Origin: an uncultured Rhodospirillaceae bacterium
GTDB lineage: Bacteria; Pseudomonadota; Alphaproteobacteria; Rhodospirillales; Casp-alpha2
Direction of reading: 5' to 3'
Assembly: GCA_913030825.1 (NCBI GenBank)
Contig: CAJWCU010000021.1
Coordinates: 1-61,557 of the forward strand
Length of the DNA: 61,557 nt
Numbering within the stretch: position 1 is the first letter of the stretch; each line of letters begins with the position of its first letter. A program made the translations under genes and the position numbers. The notes under the pieces were generated by a model. The model worked only from the letters and a program-made list of their open reading frames with translations. It was not told the origin of the DNA and did not search any database. Below are positions 15,329 through 24,799 of this stretch, piece after piece.

Positions 15329-15912
15329 GCCGACAACCTACCGGCGGCCATGGACAGCGTCCGCGTACCCAGGCGCGCGGCCTGGTCCTTGGAATGGGTC
15401 GCCATCAGGACGATGCCCTTATCCATCAGGAAATCGTGGATGACGCCTTCGACCAATGCCGTCGCCGATTGATCCAAAGCGCCCGTCGGCTCATCCATCA
15501 GCAAGACCCGCGGCCCCCGGTCGAAGGCCCGGGCGATGGCGAGACGCTGGCGTTCGCCGGTCGACAGACGAGAGACCGGCCAGTTCAGCGTGTCGGCCTT
15601 GAAGCCCAGTCGCTGCAACATGCCGACGGTGGCTTCCGGGTCCTCGAAATGAGCGCCGACACGGTCCTCCCACCAGCCCGATTCCGGGCCGACGTACATG
15701 ACCTGCCGCCGCCATTCGGGGCCGGTCATGGTCATCCGCTCCCGCCCGTCGAGCGAGACCTCGCCCTCGGCCGGGTCCAGATCGGCGACGGCCCGCAGCA
15801 TCAGACTTTTCCCGGACCCCGACGGGCCCATGACGGTAAAGCAATCGCCCGCGTCCAGGTCCAGGTCGTCAACCTGAACATGGCGGGCACGAAGGTTTCT
15901 GATCGACAGCAT
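15325..15912 (-). CDS. fetA: FetA-like ABC transporter ATPase
   Basis: 195 residues, short but complete: Walker A MGPSGSGKS, signature LSTGERQRLAIARAF (LSTGE rather than LSGGQ), Walker B VLLMDEPTGALD and switch histidine MATHSKD. Partner of the FetB permease, with which its gene overlaps by four bases. First gene of a four-gene operon running fetA-fetB-enolase superfamily-hydroxyacid dehydrogenase. No obvious Fur or other regulator box was seen in the 74 bases before it. Confidence 0.9.
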   Translation of the reverse strand: MLSIRNLRARHVQVDDLDLDAGDCFTVMGPSGSGKSLMLRAVADLDPAEGEVSLDGRERMTMTGPEWRRQVMYVGPESGWWEDRVGAHFEDPEATVGMLQRLGFKADTLNWPVSRLSTGERQRLAIARAFDRGPRVLLMDEPTGALDQSATALVEGVIHDFLMDKGIVLMATHSKDQAARLGTRTLSMAAGRLSA

Positions 15913-15986
15913 CCAGGGAGTTTAAGCGCCGGCGGCGGACCTGACCAGCGGCCATAACGCCGCCCGAAACGGCGCGGCGGATCGGC

Positions 15987-16469
15987 CTACTGACCACCCA
16001 TTTCCCATAAGCCGCGGCGGGCGGCCTTGGCCTGCGCTTCGTAGCCCGTATAGCGTTCGGTCTGCGCCGGATCGGCCTTGGCGAAACCGTGTTCGACCAT
16101 GTATCGGCCGATGTCCTCGTCCCCCAGGAAACACTGGGCGACGATGACGCCGCCGAACTTGGTTTCCTTCTCCTCGCAGCGGATGTCCTTGGTCTTCACT
16201 TTTTCCTGCAACATGGCCGCCGAATAGAGCCCGCACCGGACCATATGGCCCGACGGGTGTGGACAGAGTTGATCCAGGCGAAAGGCCGAAATGCCCCAGA
16301 TATCGACGATCTGGCCGTCGGCGCATTTGGTATGGCGGCGCGTACCGCCGATCATCACCGTATCGCCGTCCATGACGCAGACGCGGCCGTTCAAGCCTCC
16401 TTCGTCATCCGGCGAACAGGCGATCAGGCCGATCAACAGCCAAGCCGCTAGGATCAGGCGCTTTTTCAT
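15987..16469 (-). CDS. Thermonuclease (SNase-like) family lipoprotein
   Basis: 160 residues. The N-terminus MKKRLILAAWLLIGLIAC ends in a lipobox with Cys18 (LIAC), predicting a lipid-anchored exported protein. The SNase-like fold shows VCVMDGDTVMI, IWGISAFRLDQLCP, and the C-terminal YTGYEAQAKAARRGLWEM. Family members cleave DNA or RNA using Ca2+. Several extra cysteines (C29, C49, C69, C79 region) probably form disulfides in the periplasm. Some catalytic positions of staphylococcal nuclease are not obvious, so activity is uncertain. It is divergent from thiC. Confidence 0.8.
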   Translation of the reverse strand: MKKRLILAAWLLIGLIACSPDDEGGLNGRVCVMDGDTVMIGGTRRHTKCADGQIVDIWGISAFRLDQLCPHPSGHMVRCGLYSAAMLQEKVKTKDIRCEEKETKFGGVIVAQCFLGDEDIGRYMVEHGFAKADPAQTERYTGYEAQAKAARRGLWEMGGQ

Positions 16470-16576
16470 GGTGAAATTTTACCAGCATCCGAAAAAACCG
16501 GCGATAGAACCAAAGCCCAGGGCCCGGGCCTGCCGGAATCCCTTGACCTCGCCCGCGATACCCCCCAGATTCCAGG

Positions 16577-16706
16577 TGTTCCGATGGGGGGCCCCGATAG
16601 GGGGCTGAGATTCCGCCGGCCCGATGTGATTTATGACATGCACCATCGGGAAACGCGGTGACCCTTCGAACCTGATCCGGAGCGACACCGGCGTAGGGAA
16701 CGGAAC
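16577..16706 (+). ncRNA. TPP (thi-box) riboswitch
   Basis: All conserved blocks of the thiamine-pyrophosphate aptamer are present: GGGGGCTGAGA near 16600, ACCCTTCGAACCTGATCCGG (16661-16680), and ACCGGCGTAGGGAA (16687-16700), closed by GTTCC/GGAAC. It sits about 90 bases before the thiC start, the usual position. High TPP should reduce thiC expression, probably by blocking translation, since no clear terminator follows. Confidence 0.97.
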
Positions 16707-16776
16707 CCCCGAAGGGGCCATTCGCATTCCCATTTCAATCGCCGCTCTGCCTCCCGGATCGTCATGCAACGACTGA

Positions 16777-18654
<1,878 letters not shown>

Positions 18655-18682
18655 GTCCCCTCACCTTTCAGACCGAATACGG

Positions 18683-18714
18683 AAAGGCCGGGCACATGCC
18701 CGGCCTTTTTCTTT
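18683..18714 (+). terminator. Rho-independent terminator after thiC
   Basis: AAAGGCCGGGC, ACAT loop, GCCCGGCC and TTTTTCTTT: an 8-bp GC stem with an A-tract/T-tract flank, 28 bases after the thiC stop codon. Confidence 0.95.
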
Positions 18715-18811
18715 ACGCGTCCCGCCTGATGACCTTGGTCAATGCGCCCTGCCTTTGCCTAAGCGATCCTATGGCTTCGACCCGATCTTCAAGATACAAG
18801 GCCCACAAGAC

Positions 18812-19399
18812 ATGTCCGTATCAGACACCCCCCATAAAATCAGCCGCTATCCCGTGCCCGACGTCATGGACCTGCCGGAGGACCTGCGCGAGATGATCCT
18901 GGGCGTACAGGAAAAGGCGGGCTTCATCCCCAATGTGTTCCTGGCCCTGGCCCACCGGCCGGACGAGCTCCGCGCCTTCGTGGCCTATCACGACGCGCTG
19001 ATGGAAAAAGACAGCGGCCTGACCAAGGCCGAGCGGGAAATGATCGTCGTCGCGACCTCGGCCCGGAACGAATGCCAATACTGCGTGGTGGCGCATGGCG
19101 CGATCCTGCGCATTCGGGCGAAGAACCCGTTGATCGCCGACCAGATCGCCGCGAACTATCGCAAGGCCGACATTACCCCGCGCCAGCGGGCGATGCTGGA
19201 TTTCGCGATGAAGGTGTCGCAGGACGCCGGGGCGGTCGAGGACGCGGATCTGGTCGCGCTGACGGCACACGACTTCAACGACGAGGACATTTGGGACATC
19301 GCCGCCATCGCCGCCTTCTTCGCGCTGTCGAACCGCATGGCCAATTTCACGGCCATGCGGCCCAACGACGAATTTTATTCTCTGGGGCGGGGTATGTAG
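18812..19399 (+). CDS. Peroxidase-related AhpD-like (carboxymuconolactone decarboxylase family) protein
   Basis: 195 residues from ATG 18812. The AhpD-type active-site motif is NECQYCVVAHGAILR (Glu-x-Cys-x-x-Cys-...-His), as in alkylhydroperoxidase-like proteins that reduce peroxides with the cysteine pair. The N-terminal region (GFIPNVFLALAHRPDELRAFVAYHDALM) and C-terminal NRMANFTAMRPNDEFYSLGR fit the uncharacterised peroxidase-related subgroup. I set the start at the SVSDTP methionine; upstream in-frame sequence runs back into thiC in another frame and is not coding. It ends 21 bases from the convergent decarboxylase gene. Confidence 0.85.
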   Translation: MSVSDTPHKISRYPVPDVMDLPEDLREMILGVQEKAGFIPNVFLALAHRPDELRAFVAYHDALMEKDSGLTKAEREMIVVATSARNECQYCVVAHGAILRIRAKNPLIADQIAANYRKADITPRQRAMLDFAMKVSQDAGAVEDADLVALTAHDFNDEDIWDIAAIAAFFALSNRMANFTAMRPNDEFYSLGRGM

Positions 19400-19420
19400 C
19401 CCACCGGCAGGGGGCGGCCC

Positions 19421-20002
19421 TTAAGCGCCCAGATAGGCTTCCCGGAACCGGATACGGCAGAACGCCGGATCGAAGTTGCGCTTGAAGTCGGTCGGATCGC
19501 CCGGCAGCACCCGGCACCAGAGGAAACGCGGGCCCGTGGCCGTGCGGATGAAATCGTGGGCGTCGGCGATCTGATCGGCCGAGGTGATTTCCTTGACGCT
19601 CGGGAAGCCCGCCCCCTGGGCGATCATGCCCAGATTGGTGCGGTGGACCGTATGGCCTTCCTGGCCGCCGGTCTCGCCATGGGTGCCGTTGTCGATGCAG
19701 ACGACGGTCAGGTTGGCGGGGGCTTGCGTGGCGACGCTGTTGAGCGAGCCCAGGCCCATCTGCAATTCCCCGTCGCCGGTGATGACGGCGACGTTGCGGT
19801 CGGGGGCCGACAGCGCCATGCCCAGCCCCGTGGCCACGGCCGAGCCCATGCAGCCCGCCATGGTGAACAGGTTGGCGCCGTCCTGGGTCAGCCCGGCGGC
19901 GTCCTTGGACGATCCGGCAAGGCCCGAGACGAACAGCCAGTCTGCCTGGTCGGGGAACAACGGGGCGAGAAGTTCGCGGCGGTCGAGAGTGATGTTTGTC
20001 AT
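19421..20002 (-). CDS. Sulfopyruvate/phosphonopyruvate decarboxylase-like, beta (ThDP-binding) subunit
   Basis: 193 residues forming a lone thiamine-diphosphate PP domain: the GDG...N motif runs from Gly76-Asp77-Gly78 (VITGDGELQMGLGSLNSV) to Asn105 (VVCIDNGTHGETGGQEGH). It needs the alpha subunit (20144-20665) to make an active site. The pair resembles ComE/ComD of coenzyme M synthesis and split phosphonopyruvate decarboxylases, which convert a 3-sulfo- or 3-phosphonopyruvate to the aldehyde. Start codon overlaps a small upstream frame (TAATG). The substrate is not decided by the sequence. Confidence 0.82.
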   Translation of the reverse strand: MTNITLDRRELLAPLFPDQADWLFVSGLAGSSKDAAGLTQDGANLFTMAGCMGSAVATGLGMALSAPDRNVAVITGDGELQMGLGSLNSVATQAPANLTVVCIDNGTHGETGGQEGHTVHRTNLGMIAQGAGFPSVKEITSADQIADAHDFIRTATGPRFLWCRVLPGDPTDFKRNFDPAFCRIRFREAYLGA

Positions 20003-20130
20003 TATATTTTCCCCTCATTCGCCGGGCGGGCGCATCCGCGCCCTTGGCTTTCGCGCTGACCGCGCGGCGCCCGGTCGGGCTTGCCATCTGCGCCTGCGGC
20101 TTGATGGTTTGTCGTCTGCATGGCTTTCAT
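20002..20130 (-). CDS. Possible 42-residue linker gene between the decarboxylase subunits
   Basis: ATG 20130 follows GGAGG by five bases and starts 13 bases after the alpha-subunit stop; the frame ends TAA overlapping the beta-subunit ATG (TAATG). It begins MKAMQTTNHQAAGADGKPD and is Gly/Arg/Gln-rich, with no recognisable fold. Such spacing is what translational coupling needs, so it may be translated only to load ribosomes for the beta subunit, or it may be chance in GC-rich DNA. Confidence 0.35.
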   Translation of the reverse strand: MKAMQTTNHQAAGADGKPDRAPRGQRESQGRGCARPANEGKI

Positions 20131-20143
20131 TTCGACCTCCATC

Positions 20144-20665
20144 TCAGAACGCCTTCGCGCCCAGGAATTTTTGCGTCAGCACCAGGGCCGCGCCCTGGCT
20201 GTTGCGGAAGGCGGCGTTGATCGCCGCCGTGGCGGCGCCTTCCAGGTCTTCGCGGCGGTCGACCTTGAACACGGCGACGCCCATGGCGTCGAAGATGCCG
20301 TCGACGGCCGTCCCCATGGGGTACTGCCAGGGGTTCTGCTCCCCATAGTCGCCGCGCATGGAAACCATCATCAGGCAGGGAAAGCGCCCGCCCTTGGAGA
20401 AGCTCAGGTAATTGGGGCAGTTGCCGACGCCCGACGACTGCATCATCAGCACCGACTTCTTGCCGACCAGATCGGCGCCCGCCGCCATGGCGACGCCCTC
20501 TTCCTCGGTCGTCAGCAGGACCAGGCGGGTTTCGTTGTCTTCCTCGGCCAGTTCGGCAAGGCGCGCGTTACCGGCGTCGGGGATATAGGTGAACAGGTCG
20601 ATGCCCGCGTCCTTGAACTGACGGAACAGGGACTGCGACCATTCATCATGCGGATGCGATGACAT
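20144..20665 (-). CDS. Sulfopyruvate/phosphonopyruvate decarboxylase-like, alpha (PYR-domain) subunit
   Basis: 173 residues from ATG 20665; AAGGAGG lies about 11 bases upstream, and the 31-codon Arg-rich extension to 20758 is not family-like. The cofactor-activating glutamate is in VLLTTEEEGVAMAAG (residues 54-56); further family sequence is SVLMMQSSGVGNCPNYLSF and the FPCLMMVSMRGDYGEQNPWQYPMG block. Works with the beta subunit at 19421-20002. An upstream palindrome shared with the distant dioxygenase gene suggests repression by a common regulator. Phosphonopyruvate, sulfopyruvate or a related 2-oxo acid are possible substrates. Confidence 0.82.
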   Translation of the reverse strand: MSSHPHDEWSQSLFRQFKDAGIDLFTYIPDAGNARLAELAEEDNETRLVLLTTEEEGVAMAAGADLVGKKSVLMMQSSGVGNCPNYLSFSKGGRFPCLMMVSMRGDYGEQNPWQYPMGTAVDGIFDAMGVAVFKVDRREDLEGAATAAINAAFRNSQGAALVLTQKFLGAKAF

Positions 20666-20748
20666 GGGACGTGGGTTCCTCCTTGGGCCGGGCGGCGCAT
20701 CCCGGGCCGGCTTGTGCCGTCCTCTCCGGCGCCGCCTTCGGACCCTGT

Positions 20749-20758
20749 TTGTATACAA
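20749..20758. promoter_or_regulatory. Palindromic operator TTGTATACAA upstream of the decarboxylase operon
   Basis: Same palindrome and same flanking bases (TTTGTATACAAT at 20748-20759) as upstream of the TauD-like gene. It lies 84 bases before the alpha-subunit ATG and includes TATACA, usable as a -10 on the minus strand. A GntR-type repressor is the natural candidate; none is encoded in the window. Confidence 0.5.
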
Positions 20759-20836
20759 TCCCGGCGGCGCGGGCGGAACCCCTCACCTGCGGCTTCCGCC
20801 GTCCGCCGCGCGCCCGGCTGGACCCCTGCGCCAAGG

Positions 20837-20848
20837 GGGTTTAAACCC
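20837..20848. promoter_or_regulatory. Perfect 12-base palindrome GGGTTTAAACCC
   Basis: Lies 40 bases upstream of the cysteine-rich exported protein gene and about 80 bases from the TTGTATACAA element, in the divergent promoter region. It is the most AT-rich spot in a very GC-rich stretch and is a candidate operator or -10 region. Nothing else recognisable is in this interval. Confidence 0.35.
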
Positions 20849-20888
20849 TTATGGACGGTATCGGATCGGCAAGACGGGAGGCAGAACC

Positions 20889-21230
20889 ATGAGATTCATT
20901 TCAAGCCTGTTCGCGCTGGCGGCGCTGGCCCTGGTCCTGGGGACCGGCCCGGCCCCCGTGCGGGCCCATGACAGCGGCGCCCTGCATTTCCACGGCGAGC
21001 AGTTGAGCCAGGACCAGAACCACGTCTGTTTCCGCAACTGCATCGAGCAGAACGGCACCAGCGCCAAGGCGTCCTGCGCCATGCAATGCGGCGTCGCCGG
21101 GAATTCGGGCCAGGGCATGGGCGGCGGCCAGCGCGATTGCGGCACAATCTACAAGAATTGCCGTCAGGCCTGCGGCGCCGACAAGGCGTGCAAGGACGAA
21201 TGCCGCGCCGCGCGCAAGCAATGCTATTAG
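20889..21230 (+). CDS. Exported cysteine-rich protein with symmetric CX3C pairs
   Basis: 113 residues; GGGAGG lies eight bases before ATG 20889. A signal peptide of about 26 residues ends PVRA, leaving His27 as the likely mature N-terminus, followed by a His-rich stretch (HDSGALHFHGEQ). Ten cysteines follow in two symmetric blocks: C47-x3-C51-x11-C63-x3-C67, and C84-x6-C91-x3-C95-x5-C101-x3-C105-x6-C112. Twin CX3C pairs usually mean disulfide-linked antiparallel helices. A glycine-rich linker (about 68-81) joins the blocks. I recognise no named family; metal binding or a small structural periplasmic role is possible. Confidence 0.8.
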   Translation: MRFISSLFALAALALVLGTGPAPVRAHDSGALHFHGEQLSQDQNHVCFRNCIEQNGTSAKASCAMQCGVAGNSGQGMGGGQRDCGTIYKNCRQACGADKACKDECRAARKQCY

Positions 21231-21261
21231 GCTGAAACGTTCGGCTTAAAAGGTCGGTCGG

Positions 21262-22272
21262 CTATCTCTTGCCGCCGGCAAGGATTTCCTTGCAGATCAC
21301 GGCCAGTTCGCCGGTCGCGGCGTCGTTCAACGGCTGACCGTTGAAGGTCATCGCCCCGGTGGCGACGTTGAAGCGCACGGTGCCGACGTTCAGCGTCATC
21401 CCGGAACTTTTCGCGACCTTATCCGCCGCCTGAAGCGCCGCCGCATCGGCCGAGACCGCATCCGCCGCGGTCGAACTCGCGGTGGCGCTGGCCGTCTGGG
21501 CCGTCGCGTCCTGCGTATAACCCAGGGATTCTGCGGCGCTCAGCGCCGATTGGGACTGTGACAGCGCCGTGGAATAATCCCCCGTCGCCGCCGCCGATTC
21601 GACCGCGTCATACGCCGATTGCGCCGACGCCAAGGTCGAGGCGGCGGCATCCGCCGTCGCCTGGGCCGAACTTGCTGCGCTCGCAGCATTTTCCGCCGCA
21701 ACTTCCAGACTATGGTCGGTGGGGGCCGCATCGGCCGCCGCTTGTGCCGCTGCCGCCGCCGTCGCGGCCGTATCGGCATCGGTCTGGGCGGTCGCGGCGG
21801 CCGTCTCCGCACCGGCCACGGACAGCTCCGCCGAAGACAAGGCGGCGTCCGTCGCCGTCGTCGTCTTTTGCGCCGCCAGTGCCGCCGCCTTATCGGCGGC
21901 CAATTGATCCTCGGCGCCGCCCAGATAGGCGCTCAGATCCTTGGTGATGTTGAATTCGTAGACATCCGGCAACGGGATGGTGAACCCGCCCGAGAGATCA
22001 GCGGGCGCCACGGCCTTACCGCGCACGTCGACACCCGGTTTGTAGGCCACATCGGCACTGACCTGATGGCGGACGACGCGGCGGCAATCCTTCTTGGTGA
22101 TGCGCATCCTGGGCGTCTCGGCCGCACTTTCAGCGGCCGGCGCGGTCGTCGTGGATTGTGCCGATGACGTCGGCGCGCCGACAACCGCCGCAAGAAGGCC
22201 CAGCGCAAATCCCGCCACCGGCGCCGCCTGGTGCCGCCATTCGACGCTGAATCGATCAGATGGCTGTGTCAT
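21262..22272 (-). CDS. Exported alanine-rich helical protein, function unknown
   Basis: 336 residues. A hydrophobic stretch near 18-38 (APVAGFALGLLAAVVGAPTSSAQ) looks like a signal peptide after a longer N-terminus. Residues 55-125 look globular (MRITKKDCRRVVRHQVSADVAYKPGVDVRG, FTIPLPDVYEFNITKDLSAYLG). Residues 125-290 are an Ala/Ser/Thr/Asp low-complexity stretch of imperfect repeats (e.g. AATAQTDADTAATAAAAAQAAADAA), likely a long helix or coiled coil. A conserved-looking end, MTLNVGTVRFNVATGAMTFNGQPL, follows. The two cysteines (one near 63, one near the end) might pair. No family recognised; a surface or periplasmic spacer is plausible. Confidence 0.7.
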   Translation of the reverse strand: MTQPSDRFSVEWRHQAAPVAGFALGLLAAVVGAPTSSAQSTTTAPAAESAAETPRMRITKKDCRRVVRHQVSADVAYKPGVDVRGKAVAPADLSGGFTIPLPDVYEFNITKDLSAYLGGAEDQLAADKAAALAAQKTTTATDAALSSAELSVAGAETAAATAQTDADTAATAAAAAQAAADAAPTDHSLEVAAENAASAASSAQATADAAASTLASAQSAYDAVESAAATGDYSTALSQSQSALSAAESLGYTQDATAQTASATASSTAADAVSADAAALQAADKVAKSSGMTLNVGTVRFNVATGAMTFNGQPLNDAATGELAVICKEILAGGKR

Positions 22273-22551
22273 GTCTCAAACGCCTTTCCCCGTAAATATG
22301 GGGGTTCTGGGTGAGAAATTCATTAACGGCCAAAAAGCTATTTATTTTCAATCAAGTAAAAGGATCGCGAAACGAGTGACAGCTTATGGAATTCGTCTTT
22401 TACCACCCCGACGAATTTCCCGGATTCATCCAATTGTGCAACCTGTCACTTCGAATGTAAGAAGTATCTAACACAATAAAAATGTTATTATTGACCCATG
22501 GTCCTTGGGAGTTTGGATGGGGGGCAAGGTCAAGAATAAGGGGAGCAAACG
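22273..22551. promoter_or_regulatory. AT-rich intergenic region with a nested stem-loop
   Basis: The divergent region between the alanine-rich gene and the next plus-strand gene is strikingly AT-rich compared with its surroundings. It contains a nested fold at 22373-22453: an outer stem CGA-GTGACAG/CTGTCAC-t-TCG enclosing GGAATTCGTC/GACGAATT-t-CC. The plus-strand gene is preceded by AGGGGAG at 22539-22545. Promoters for both genes must lie here; I could not place them with confidence. Confidence 0.5.
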
Positions 22552-23028
22552 GTGAATCTTTATATTGCAGGCGCAGCCCTGGGCGCGACCACGACGGCGG
22601 CCGTTACCGCCATGTGGATCCTGGGCTCCGGCGGCGATTTCCAGGGCTCCGGCTCCGGCGCCGCCTCACGAAACAGCCAGATATACGATATGCAGGTCCC
22701 GCCCTATATGGCGCGGGTCGATTATCAAGGCGGATCGTCCGCCCTGGTGCCGATTTCGATCGCCTTCCGGGTGACCAGCAAGCAAGCGGGCGAGACGTTC
22801 TGCCGCGACCTGGGCCGGGTCCAGCATGAGACCAAATCCTTCATGCGTGCCAAGATCGGACGGACGTTTTCATGGAACAACGTGGGCGCCACCGGGCTCG
22901 ACCGGGAACTGACGGTGCGCGTCAACCAGGCGCTCGGCAGCCGCCTCGTCGATCGCGCCTTCATCGCCGCCGGTGACCAGGGCGTGGGCGAGCGCCCCAT
23001 GAGCTGCACCCGCCTGGCGCGGCAATAG
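22552..23028 (+). CDS. Membrane-anchored hypothetical protein
   Basis: 158 residues starting at GTG 22552, six bases after AGGGGAG. One N-terminal membrane segment (IAGAALGATTTAAVTAMWILGSGG) is followed by a soluble part with a beta-strand-like core: PPYMARVDYQGGSSALVPISIAFRV, then QAGETFCRDLGRVQHETKSFMRAKIG and LTVRVNQALGSRLVDRAFIAAG. The plan (anchor, a strand, then helices ending in a basic stretch) recalls FliL-like proteins, but similarity is weak and I do not assign it. Two cysteines (C85 region and near the C-terminus). It lies upstream of guaA by 110 bases. Confidence 0.7.
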   Translation: MNLYIAGAALGATTTAAVTAMWILGSGGDFQGSGSGAASRNSQIYDMQVPPYMARVDYQGGSSALVPISIAFRVTSKQAGETFCRDLGRVQHETKSFMRAKIGRTFSWNNVGATGLDRELTVRVNQALGSRLVDRAFIAAGDQGVGERPMSCTRLARQ

Positions 23029-23138
23029 GCCCCGGCACCGATCCGGGCGTTCGCCGCTCCCATCAGGCATGCTATTTTCCTGCGCCTCGGGGCATCTCCG
23101 CGCGTGACTCACGCGGGGGTTCGGGATAGAAGCACCCC

Positions 23139-24731
23139 ATGTCCGAGACGTCCCATACCGACCTCCACGCGGAGAAAATCCTGATCGTCGATTTCGGGTC
23201 TCAGGTGACGCAATTGATTGCGCGCCGGGTCCGGGAATCGGGCGTCTATTGTGAAATTCACCCGTTCAACGCGGTCGACGACGCCTTCATCACGGCGTTC
23301 AACCCGAAGGGCGTAATTTTGTCCGGCGGGCCGGCCTCGGTGCACGAGCAGACGACGCCGAGGGCACCCCAGGTGCTGTTCACCGGCCCCGGGCCGTTGG
23401 GCGAGCTTCCTGTACTGGGCATCTGTTACGGCGAGCAAACCATGGTCGCCCAGAACGGCGGCGAAGTCGAAGCCTCCAACCACCGCGAATTCGGTCGTGC
23501 CTTTATCCAGGTCACCGAGGATTGCGCGCTGTTCGACGGCGTCTGGTCCAAGGGCGAAACCCATCAGGTCTGGATGAGCCATGGCGACAAGATCATCCGC
23601 GTGCCCGACGGCTTCCGCCCCGTGGCCGTTTCCGACGGCTCGCCCTTCGCCGCCATCGCTCATGATACGGGGCGCATGTTCGGCGTGCAGTTCCATCCCG
23701 AAGTCGTGCACACGCCGGACGGCGCCAAGCTGCTGGCGAATTTCGTGCACAAGATCGCTGGCTGCGCCGGCGACTGGACCATGGCCGCCTTCAAGGACGA
23801 AGCCATCGCCCAGGTCCGCGATCAGGTCGGCGAGGGCCGGGTGATCTGCGGCCTGTCGGGCGGGGTCGACAGCTCCGTCGTCGCAGTGCTGCTGCACGAA
23901 GCGATCGGCGATCAACTGACCTGCGTCTTCGTCGACCACGGCCTGATGCGCGAAGGCGAGGCCGATCAGGTCGTGAACCTGTTCCGCGATACCTACAACA
24001 TCCCGCTAGTCCATCGCGACGCCTCGGATTTGTTCCTCGGCGCGCTAGAGGGCGTGACCGACCCCGAGGTCAAGCGCAAGACCATCGGCAAGCTGTTCAT
24101 CGACGTGTTCGAGGAAGAAGCCAAAGCCGTCGGCGGCGCCAAGTTCCTGGCTCAGGGCACGCTCTATCCCGACGTCATCGAAAGCGTCTCGTTCACCGGC
24201 GGGCCCAGCGTGACCATCAAGTCGCACCACAACGTGGGCGGCCTGCCGGAACGCATGGACATGGATTTGGTGGAGCCCTTGCGCGAACTGTTCAAGGACG
24301 AGGTCCGCGACCTCGGCCGGGAATTGGGCCTGCCCGACGTCTTCGTCGGACGCCACCCCTTCCCAGGCCCGGGCCTGGCGATCCGCGTGCCCGGCGAGAT
24401 CACGCGGGACAAGCTGGAGATCCTGCGCAAGGCCGATGTGATCTACCTGGACGAAATCCGCAATGCGGGCCTCTACGACACCATCTGGCAGGCCTTCGCC
24501 GTGTTGCTGCCGGTGCAGACGGTCGGCGTCATGGGCGATGCGCGGACCTACGATTACGTCTGCGCCCTGCGCGCCGTGACCTCGACCGACGGCATGACCG
24601 CCGACTATTTCCCGTTCGACCATGAATTCCTCGGCCGCACGGCCAATCGCATTATCAACGAGGTCAAGGGCATCAATCGCGTGGTCTACGACGTCACGTC
24701 GAAACCGCCCGGCACGATCGAGTGGGAATAG
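23139..24731 (+). CDS. guaA: GMP synthase (glutamine-hydrolysing)
   Basis: 530 residues, full length. Class I glutamine amidotransferase domain (about 14-205): nucleophile Cys in [10 protein letters not shown], triad His and Glu in [13 protein letters not shown]-pyrophosphatase P-loop [15 protein letters not shown] near 245. C-terminal dimerisation domain with [16 protein letters not shown] and the terminal KPPGTIEWE. It converts XMP to GMP with glutamine and ATP in the cytosol. No purine-type regulatory element was recognised upstream; guaB is not in the window. Confidence 0.97.
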   Translation: MSETSHTDLHAEKILIVDFGSQVTQLIARRVRESGVYCEIHPFNAVDDAFITAFNPKGVILSGGPASVHEQTTPRAPQVLFTGPGPLGELPVLGICYGEQTMVAQNGGEVEASNHREFGRAFIQVTEDCALFDGVWSKGETHQVWMSHGDKIIRVPDGFRPVAVSDGSPFAAIAHDTGRMFGVQFHPEVVHTPDGAKLLANFVHKIAGCAGDWTMAAFKDEAIAQVRDQVGEGRVICGLSGGVDSSVVAVLLHEAIGDQLTCVFVDHGLMREGEADQVVNLFRDTYNIPLVHRDASDLFLGALEGVTDPEVKRKTIGKLFIDVFEEEAKAVGGAKFLAQGTLYPDVIESVSFTGGPSVTIKSHHNVGGLPERMDMDLVEPLRELFKDEVRDLGRELGLPDVFVGRHPFPGPGLAIRVPGEITRDKLEILRKADVIYLDEIRNAGLYDTIWQAFAVLLPVQTVGVMGDARTYDYVCALRAVTSTDGMTADYFPFDHEFLGRTANRIINEVKGINRVVYDVTSKPPGTIEWE

Positions 24732-24799
24732 CCCTTGGGCGGTGAGAGCTCAGGCGTGGCTTTATTGACTTGCACCGAAACGGTTCATAGCGTTCCTCG

